NCBI RefSeq assembly: GCF_044872765.1
Contig: NZ_CP085253.1
Coordinates: forward strand, 310,001 to 374,000
Length of the DNA stretch: 64,000 nt
From: Micrococcus sp023147585
GTDB taxonomy: Bacteria > Actinomycetota > Actinomycetes > Actinomycetales > Micrococcaceae
Direction of reading: 5' to 3'
A model generated the notes under the pieces. The model worked only from the letters and a program-made list of their open reading frames with translations, was not told the origin of the DNA and ran no database searches. Positions 58,901 through 64,000 of the stretch are shown here, piece by piece. Position numbers and translations under genes: made by a program. How positions within the stretch are numbered: the stretch's first letter is position 1; every line of letters starts with the position of its first letter.

Positions 58901-60530
58901 CGTCTCCCTCGTCTCCCCGCCGCCGCACCACGACATCTACTCGATCGAGGACCTCGCCCAGCTGATCCACGACCTCAAGCGCGCCAACCCGCAGGCCCGC
59001 GTGCACGTCAAGCTGGTCTCCGAGACCGGCGTGGGCACGGTGGCCGCCGGCGTGACCAAGGCGAAGGCCGACGTCGTGCTCATCTCGGGCCACGACGGCG
59101 GCACCGGCGCCTCCCCGCTGAACTCGCTCAAGCACGCCGGCACGCCGTGGGAGCTGGGACTGAGCGAGGCCCAGCAGACGCTGCGGCTCAACGGGCTGCG
59201 CGACCGCGTGACCGTGCAGGTGGACGGCCAGCTCAAGACCGGCCGGGACGTGGTGATCGCGGCCCTGCTCGGCGCCGAGGAGTTCGGCTTCGCGACGGCG
59301 CCGCTCGTGGTCTCGGGCTGCATCATGATGCGCGTGTGCCACCTGGACACCTGCCCCGTGGGCGTGGCCACGCAGAACCCCGAGCTGCGCGCCCGCTTCA
59401 CCGGCCGGCCGGAGTTCGTGGTGACGTTCTTCGAGTACATCGCCCAGGAGGTGCGCGAGCTGCTCGCCGAGCTCGGCCTGCGCTCCCTGGACGAGGCGAT
59501 CGGCCGCCAGGACCTGTTGCACAAGGACGCGGCGATCGGGCACTTCAAGACCGAGGGCCTGGACCTGTCCGGCGTGCTCTCGGACGCCGGGGTGCCCGAG
59601 GAGGCCCCGCGCCGCCGGCTCACGGAGCAGGACCACCGGCTCCAGGACCAGGCGGACCAGCGCTGGCTGGACCAGGTGGCGGACGCCGTGGTCACCGAGA
59701 CGCCCGTGACCGTCACGGACCGCCTCGTGAACACCGACCGCTCCGTGGGCACCCTGCTGGGCCACCGCGTCACCGCGGCCCGGCTCGACGACGAGCTGCC
59801 CCGGGACACCATCCGCATCGAGCTGACCGGCGAGGCCGGGCAGTCCCTCGGCGCCTTCCTGCCGGCCGGCGTGACCATCACCCTGTCCGGGGACGCCAAC
59901 GACTACGTGGGCAAGGGCCTCTCCGGCGGCACGGTGGCCCTGCGACCCGACCCCGAGGCCCCCTTCGCGGCCGAGGAGAACATGATCGCCGGCAACGTGG
60001 TGGGCTACGGCGCCACCTCGGGGCGGCTGTTCCTCAACGGCCGCGTGGGGGAGCGGTTCCTGGTCCGCAACTCGGGGGCGGTCGCCGTCGTCGAGGGCAT
60101 CGGCGACCACGGCCTCGAGTACATGACGGGCGGCACCGCCCTCGTGCTGGGGGACACCGGCCGCAACCTCGCGGCCGGCATGTCCGGCGGCGTCGGGTTC
60201 TTCCTGGACCTGGACCCCGCTCAGCTCAACCCGCTCGCCGTCAAGGAGGACGAGCTGCTGCTCGGCCGCCCCGAGGGTGCGGACCGCGCGCTGATCCGCG
60301 AGCTGCTCGAGGAGCACCGGGCCGCCACCGGCTCGGACCTGGCCGCGCGCCTGCTCGCCGAGCTGGACGGCCCCGCTGAGGCCGCCGAGGCGCTCTGGGA
60401 GCGCTTCACCACCGTCCTGCCGCGCCGCTACGCGGCCGTCCAGGAGATCCGAACCGAGAGCGGGGACGCCGGCACCGACCCCGACGGCGACGCCGCCTGG
60501 GCCCGAATCCTGGAGGTGACCCGTGGCTGA
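55902..60530 (+). CDS. gltB: Glutamate synthase large subunit
   Basis: A 1542-residue enzyme that makes glutamate from glutamine and 2-oxoglutarate. The N-terminal Ntn amidotransferase starts around EKDACGLAAVATL, with Cys35 as nucleophile after removal of a propeptide of 34 residues. The central and FMN domains follow. The 3Fe-4S ligands are in CIMMRVCHLDTCPVGVATQ, and the C-terminal GXGXG beta-helix domain in GNVVGYGATSGRLF. The ATG at 55902 follows AGGAGAAGGA. The GTG of gltD overlaps by 8 nt. Confidence 0.96.
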   Translation: MQHPSKTPHADPFRAFAAQPEAAGLYDPEQEKDACGLAAVATLRGPATHKIVQDALTALRALEHRGAVGADEGTGDGAGIITQVPDALLRATVSFELPAAGEYAVGTAFLPQDEAARTAAQEAIAEAAVVEGLDLLGWRPVPTDESVLGPGSRAVVPVFEQLFLAVSAGEDVEAPGQSLDARAWRLRRRAQRSGVYFPSLSSRTLVYKGMLSTAQVEPFYPDLSDERYVTRLAVVHSRFSTNTFPSWPLAQPFRTIAHNGEINTVKGNRNWMRARQGELRHPLLGEVPEEMFPIVSASGSDSASFDEVAELIHLAGRPLSHAIMMMVPEAWENHTTMDEDRRAFYQYHSMLMEPWDGPAAIAFTDGVQLGSVLDRNGLRPARYWETRDGLVVLASEVGVLDIDPATVVRKGRVKPGRMFLLDTEQGRIIEDEEVKAEIAASAPWKDWVADSLRRIEDLPEREPVRYHGDSVRLRQRLFGYTDEEVRTIIEPMARHGAEPLGAMGTDTPIAVLSPRPRLLFDYFMQNFAQVTNPPLDSIREEQVTSMRTCIGPQASLLAAGKVTTDAVEIPFPVLDNEQLARIAAVRAEDGTRRALKVKGLYLVAGGAEEMRSRLKEICEQVSAAVQRGVQYVVLSDRDANAQWAPIPSLLLTSAVHHHLLASASRTRTSLLVEAGDVREVHHVAVLIGYGASAVNPYLSMETAEELVRTGTLTGVTEQEATRNLIHGLGKGVQKIMSKMGISTVASYCGAQTFEALGLSRSFVDRYFTGTRSPMDGVGLDVIAAESAARHATAFPVDGSSASTVGPRGTSGLPVGGEYKWRREGPPHLFNPETVFRLQHATRERRYDIFKDYTRRVDEQSADLMTLRGLLGLATEGRERVPVSEVESVESIVTRFSTGAMSYGSISQEAHETLAVAMNRLGARSNSGEGGEDPERLLDPERNSRVKQIASGRFGVTSLYLSTATDLQIKMAQGAKPGEGGQLMGAKVYPWVARTRHSTPGVSLVSPPPHHDIYSIEDLAQLIHDLKRANPQARVHVKLVSETGVGTVAAGVTKAKADVVLISGHDGGTGASPLNSLKHAGTPWELGLSEAQQTLRLNGLRDRVTVQVDGQLKTGRDVVIAALLGAEEFGFATAPLVVSGCIMMRVCHLDTCPVGVATQNPELRARFTGRPEFVVTFFEYIAQEVRELLAELGLRSLDEAIGRQDLLHKDAAIGHFKTEGLDLSGVLSDAGVPEEAPRRRLTEQDHRLQDQADQRWLDQVADAVVTETPVTVTDRLVNTDRSVGTLLGHRVTAARLDDELPRDTIRIELTGEAGQSLGAFLPAGVTITLSGDANDYVGKGLSGGTVALRPDPEAPFAAEENMIAGNVVGYGATSGRLFLNGRVGERFLVRNSGAVAVVEGIGDHGLEYMTGGTALVLGDTGRNLAAGMSGGVGFFLDLDPAQLNPLAVKEDELLLGRPEGADRALIRELLEEHRAATGSDLAARLLAELDGPAEAAEALWERFTTVLPRRYAAVQEIRTESGDAGTDPDGDAAWARILEVTRG

Positions 60531-61980
60531 CCCGCGCGGATTCCTGAAGCATCGCGAGCGCGTCGCGCGCCCCTCGCGCCCCGTCCCCGTCCGCATCATG
60601 GACTTCAAGGACGTCCACGTGCGCCAGGACGAGGCGATCGTGCGCACGGAGGCCTCCCGCTGTATGGACTGCGGCGTGCCCTTCTGTCACGCCGGCTGCC
60701 CCCTGGGCAACCTCATCCCCGAGTTCAACGACCTCGTGTACCGGGACGACTGGGACGAGGCCGGCGCCCGCCTCGAGGCCACGAACAACTTCCCCGAGTT
60801 CACCGGCCGGATCTGCCCCGCCCCGTGCGAAGCCTCGTGCGTGCTCGGCATCAATCAGCCGGCCGTGTCCATCAAGCAGGTGGAGCTGTCGATCGCGGAC
60901 CACCTCTTCGACGCGCCCTCCCTCACCCCGCACCCGCCGCAGCGGCAGAACGGGCTGACCGTCGCCGTCGTCGGCTCGGGCCCGGCGGGCCTGGCCGCCG
61001 CCCAGCAGCTGACCCGCTCGGGCTACACCGTGGTGGTCTACGAGAAGGACGAGGCGCTCGGCGGGCTGCTGCGGTTCGGCATCCCGGACTTCAAGCTGGA
61101 GAAGCATCTGATCGACCGCCGCATCGCCCAGATGACCGAGGAGGGCACCCGGTTCCGCACCGGCGTGCGGATCGGCACGGACATGAGCTGGGAGGCGCTG
61201 CAGCGCCGCTACGACGCCGTGGTACTGGCCACCGGCGCCCCCGTCGGCCGGGAGCTGCCTCTGCCGGGCCGTGGCCTGGACGGCATCCACCTGGCCATGG
61301 ACTACCTCGTGCCCGTCAACCGGCGGGTCGCCGGCGGCGAGCCCGAGCCGATCAGCGCCCAGGGCCGGCACGTCGTGATCCTCGGCGGCGGCGACACGGG
61401 CGCGGACTGCATCGGCACCGCCCACCGCCAGGGGGCCGCCTCGGTCACCACGCTGGCGATCGGCAGGCGGCCGCCGGAGCAGCGCCCCGAGCATCAGCCC
61501 TGGCCCACCGTGCCCACCCTGTTCGAGGTCGCCTCCGCGCACGCCGAGGGCGGCGAGCGCACCTACCTCGCCTCCACCGTCGAGTTCCTCGGCGACGCGG
61601 ACGGCCGGGTGCGCGCCCTGAAGGTGGCCGAGACCGAGATCCGGGCCGACGGCACCCGCGGCCCGCGCGCCGGCACCGAGCACGAGATCCCGGCCGACCT
61701 CGTGCTGCTGGCCCTCGGCTTCACGGGCGCGGACCTGGACGAGCTCGTGGACCGCTCCGCCGTGAGCCTCGAGCGCGGCCTTGTGGTCCGCGACGAGACG
61801 TACGCCACGCAGGCCCCGGGCGTGTTCGCCTGCGGCGACGTCTCCCGCGGCGCCTCGCTCGTGGTGTGGGCGATCGCCGAGGGCCGCGCCGTCGCGGCCG
61901 AGGTGGACCGGTTCCTCACGGGGGACACCATGCTCCCGGCGCCGGTCCGGCCCTCCGACCACGGCTTCGTCCTGAGGTGA
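60523..61980 (+). CDS. gltD: Glutamate synthase small subunit
   Basis: A 485-residue NADPH-oxidising flavoprotein that feeds electrons to GltB. The N-terminal Fe-S cysteines are CMDCGVPFCHAGCPLGN and CPAPCEASC. The FAD loop is VVGSGPAGLAAA and the NADPH loop ILGGGDTGADC. FACGDVSRGASLVVWAI closes the FAD site. It starts with GTG. Confidence 0.96.
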   Translation: MADPRGFLKHRERVARPSRPVPVRIMDFKDVHVRQDEAIVRTEASRCMDCGVPFCHAGCPLGNLIPEFNDLVYRDDWDEAGARLEATNNFPEFTGRICPAPCEASCVLGINQPAVSIKQVELSIADHLFDAPSLTPHPPQRQNGLTVAVVGSGPAGLAAAQQLTRSGYTVVVYEKDEALGGLLRFGIPDFKLEKHLIDRRIAQMTEEGTRFRTGVRIGTDMSWEALQRRYDAVVLATGAPVGRELPLPGRGLDGIHLAMDYLVPVNRRVAGGEPEPISAQGRHVVILGGGDTGADCIGTAHRQGAASVTTLAIGRRPPEQRPEHQPWPTVPTLFEVASAHAEGGERTYLASTVEFLGDADGRVRALKVAETEIRADGTRGPRAGTEHEIPADLVLLALGFTGADLDELVDRSAVSLERGLVVRDETYATQAPGVFACGDVSRGASLVVWAIAEGRAVAAEVDRFLTGDTMLPAPVRPSDHGFVLR

Positions 61981-61986
61981 ACGGCG

Positions 61987-62016
61987 GGGCGCGCCCCTCG
62001 GACGGGGGGCGCGCCC
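61987..62016 (+). terminator. Hairpin after gltD
   Basis: An 11-bp GC stem (61987-61997 with 62006-62016) immediately before the pyk -10 element. No T run. Confidence 0.6.
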
Positions 62017-62021
62017 GTGCC

Positions 62022-62027
62022 TAGAGT
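62022..62027 (+). promoter_or_regulatory. -10 element of pyk
   Basis: TAGAGT, 6 nt before the ATG at 62034 (leaderless type). Confidence 0.55.
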
Positions 62028-62033
62028 GGACCC

Positions 62034-63515
62034 ATGAGACACGCCAAGATCATCGCCACCTTTGGGCCCGCCACCGCCTCCGACGAGACCACCCGCGCGA
62101 TCATCCGGGCGGGGGCGGACGTGGTCCGCCTCAACATGAGCCACGGTGACCACGAGGTGCACGCGGGCTCCTTCGAGCGCGTGCGCCGGCTCAGCGTGGA
62201 GGAGCGGCGCCCGGTCGCGATCTTCGCGGACCTGCAGGGCCCCAAGATCCGCCTCGGCCGCTTCGCCGACGGCCCCCACGGCCTCGAGACGGGGGACCGC
62301 TTCACCATCACCACGCGCGACGTCGAGGGCACCGCGGACCTCGTGGGGACCACCCACGCCGGCCTGCCCGGGGACGTCCGCCCGGGGGACACCCTCCTCG
62401 TGGATGACGGCAAGGTGCGCCTGCGCGCCGTCGAGGTGACCGACACGGACGTCGTCACCGAGGTCGAGGTCGGCGGGGACGTCTCGGACAACAAGGGCAT
62501 CAACCTGCCCGGCGTCGCCGTCGACGTGCCCGCCCTGTCCGAGAAGGACGAGGACGACCTCCGCTGGGCGCTGCGCACCGGCGTGGACATGGTGGCCCTG
62601 TCCTTCGTGCGCGACGCCGCGGACGTCGAGCGCGTCCACGCGATCATGGACGAGGAGGAGCGCCGCGTCCCGGTGATCGCGAAGATCGAGAAGCCGCAGG
62701 CCGTGGAGAACCTCGAGGCGATCGTGGACGCGTTCGACATGATCATGGTGGCCCGTGGCGACCTCGGCGTGGAGCTGCCGCTCGAGGAGGTGCCCGTGGT
62801 ACAGAAGCGCGCCGTGGACCTCGCCCGCCGCTGGGCCAAGCCGGTGATCGTGGCCACCCAGGTGCTCGAGTCCATGATCGAGAACCCGCGCCCCACCCGC
62901 GCCGAGGCCTCGGACTGCGCGAACGCCGTGCTCGACGGCGCGGACGCCGTCATGCTCTCCGGCGAGACCTCGGTGGGCACGTACCCCGTGCTGACCGTGG
63001 AGACGATGGCGCGCATCATCGAGTCCACGGAGACGCACGGGCTCGAGATGATCCACCCGCTCGGCTCCCGCCCGCGCACGCGCGGCGGGGCGATCACGCG
63101 GGCGGCCGTCGACGTGGCCGACCAGCTGGACGTGCCGTTCCTCGCCACCTTCACGGAGTCGGGCGACACCGCCCGCCGCCTCTCCCGTCTGCGCCCGCGG
63201 CAGCCGATCTACGCGTACACGCACCGCGAGCACACCCACAACATCCTGTGCATCGCGTGGGGGGTGTACCCGAAGATGGTCCCCTTCGCGGAGACCACGG
63301 ACCACATGACCCGCCTCGTGGAGGAGTCCCTCACCTCGGAGGGCATCGCCGAGCGCGGAGACCTCGTCGTGATCGCGGCCGGCTCGCCCCCCGGGCAGGT
63401 CGGCTCCACGAACACCCTGCGCGTGCACCGCGTGGGCGACGACGCGAGCGGGGTCGCCGTCCCGCCCTCCGAGCGCGAGCCCGTGGGCTTCTGGCCCGCG
63501 CACTCCCCGCGCTGA
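62034..63515 (+). CDS. pyk: Pyruvate kinase
   Basis: A 493-residue glycolytic enzyme. It carries RLNMSHGDH, the catalytic VIAKIEKPQAVENLE, MVARGDLGVELPLEEVPVVQ and a C-terminal allosteric-type domain. The start ATG follows a -10 hexamer by 6 nt with no room for a ribosome site, so initiation is probably leaderless. The tail after about residue 465 (VAVPPSEREPVGFWPAHSPR) is not conserved. Confidence 0.96.
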   Translation: MRHAKIIATFGPATASDETTRAIIRAGADVVRLNMSHGDHEVHAGSFERVRRLSVEERRPVAIFADLQGPKIRLGRFADGPHGLETGDRFTITTRDVEGTADLVGTTHAGLPGDVRPGDTLLVDDGKVRLRAVEVTDTDVVTEVEVGGDVSDNKGINLPGVAVDVPALSEKDEDDLRWALRTGVDMVALSFVRDAADVERVHAIMDEEERRVPVIAKIEKPQAVENLEAIVDAFDMIMVARGDLGVELPLEEVPVVQKRAVDLARRWAKPVIVATQVLESMIENPRPTRAEASDCANAVLDGADAVMLSGETSVGTYPVLTVETMARIIESTETHGLEMIHPLGSRPRTRGGAITRAAVDVADQLDVPFLATFTESGDTARRLSRLRPRQPIYAYTHREHTHNILCIAWGVYPKMVPFAETTDHMTRLVEESLTSEGIAERGDLVVIAAGSPPGQVGSTNTLRVHRVGDDASGVAVPPSEREPVGFWPAHSPR

Positions 63516-63543
63516 GCGGCGTGGCGGCCGCGGCGGCCAGCCG

Positions 63544-64000
63544 TCAGCCGACCTGGTCGACGACCGTCTGCGCGACCTCGCGCATGGTGAGGCGCCGGTC
63601 CATGGAGGTCTTCTGGATCCATCGGAAGGCCTCCGCCTCCGTCAGGTCCATCCGCTCCTGGAGGAGCGACTTGGCGCGATCCACGACCTTGCGGGTCTCG
63701 AGGCGATCGCCCAGGTCCCGGACCTCCGCCTCGAGGCTGCGCAGCTCGTCGAAGCGCGCGACCGCGAGCTCGATCGCGGGGACGATGTCGCTCTCCGTGA
63801 AGGGCTTCACCACGTAGGCCATCGCCCCGGCGGTGCGAGCCCGCTCCACCAGCTCGCGCTGCGAGAAGGCCGTGAGCATGACGACCGGTGCCAGGCGGTC
63901 CCGGGCGATCTCCCCGGCCGCCGCGATCCCGTCCATGACCGGCATCATCACGTCCATCACGACGATGTCCGGGCGGTGCTCGCGCACGGCGTCCACGGCG
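63544..64000 (-). CDS. ANTAR-domain response regulator, C-terminal part (cut by window edge)
   Basis: The N-terminus lies beyond the right edge; about 150 residues remain. The receiver domain shows the phosphorylated Asp in IVVMDVMMPVMDG, the Thr/Ser in VVMLTAFSQ and the Lys in YVVKPF. The C-terminal ANTAR RNA-binding domain follows a coiled coil: VVDRAKSLLQERMDLTEAEA and FRWIQKTSMDRRLTMREVA. Such PdtaR-like proteins bind tandem hairpins in mRNA leaders as antiterminators. It faces pyk, as in many actinobacteria. Confidence 0.93.
   Translation of the reverse strand, partial: AVDAVREHRPDIVVMDVMMPVMDGIAAAGEIARDRLAPVVMLTAFSQRELVERARTAGAMAYVVKPFTESDIVPAIELAVARFDELRSLEAEVRDLGDRLETRKVVDRAKSLLQERMDLTEAEAFRWIQKTSMDRRLTMREVAQTVVDQVG

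Noticed and set aside
54444..60647. A reverse-strand open frame of about 2070 codons opposite trpA, lgt and gltB
   Set aside because: The same GC-driven artefact. The forward strand encodes well-conserved enzymes throughout.
1..64000. CRISPR arrays, prophage, insertion sequences, rRNA genes or a replication origin
   Set aside because: No spaced repeats, transposase or integrase motifs, rRNA sequence or DnaA-box clusters were noticed.

Overview
The window is very GC-rich, with coding third positions almost always G or C. Its gene content is that of an actinobacterium of the Micrococcaceae, most like Micrococcus luteus or a close relative. Supporting signs are mycothiol-dependent formaldehyde detoxification, a class Ib NrdHIEF ribonucleotide reductase with NrdR boxes, actinobacterial LexA boxes of the form TCGAAC-N4-GTTCGA, a phosphatidylinositol-phosphate synthase next to thrS and a HIT protein, an ANTAR response regulator, and many ATGA/GTGA gene overlaps. 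The genus is inferred from memory of these families, not from a search. Nearly all of the window is chromosomal housekeeping DNA. I see no phage, insertion sequence, CRISPR array or rRNA.

Layout. 0-3 kb: end of a class F sortase gene, a DUF305 lipoprotein, a small GNAT acetyltransferase and a DJ-1/PfpI protein. 3.2-8.2 kb: nrdHIE behind a pair of NrdR boxes, an inward-facing DUF2087 gene with a large inverted repeat, then nrdF under its own promoter. 8.3-11.4 kb: metQ-metN-metI, a methionine importer behind a structured leader of about 320 nt. 11.4-16.6 kb: a thioesterase, a lipoate-ligase-like protein, a reverse-strand mycothiol module (mscR, metallo-beta-lactamase-fold hydrolase, P-loop kinase) and an SRAP/YedK protein. 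16.6-20 kb: an overlapping pair of secreted-protein genes (DUF6318-like lipoprotein and PKD protein) crossed by an AT-rich patch, then a Tat-exported metallophosphoesterase. 20-26.5 kb: an SOS-controlled mutagenesis block (DUF6504 and error-prone polymerase dnaE2, each with a LexA box inside its promoter) and a DUF222/HNH protein. 26.5-34.6 kb: thrS-HIT-pgsA, sufE-ybaK, an amino-acid transporter, a thiosulfate sulfurtransferase and zapE. 34.7-35.2 kb: four tRNA genes (Gly-Cys-Val-Gly) on the reverse strand.

35.3-45.9 kb is a long forward run: a PD-(D/E)XK nuclease-like gene, def-fmt-rsmB-rpe, then the riboflavin operon ribM-ribD-ribE-ribBA-ribH behind an FMN riboswitch, followed by a membrane/DUF4232 gene that looks frame-disrupted. 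46-64 kb holds hisE-hisG-hisF, a reverse-strand TIGR03085 gene, hisI-trpE-(two small membrane proteins)-trpC-trpB-trpA-lgt, gltB-gltD, pyk, and the C-terminal part of an ANTAR response regulator on the reverse strand.

Regulation. Many transcription units begin with a TANNNT-like hexamer only 6-8 nt before the start codon, which suggests leaderless mRNAs. Others carry NrdR, LexA or FMN-riboswitch control. The most unusual points are the AT-rich patch spanning two secreted-protein genes, the LexA boxes that fill the -35/-10 spacers, the perfect palindrome in the met leader, the large inverted repeat after nrdE, and the apparent CTG-started, frame-disrupted gene after ribH.
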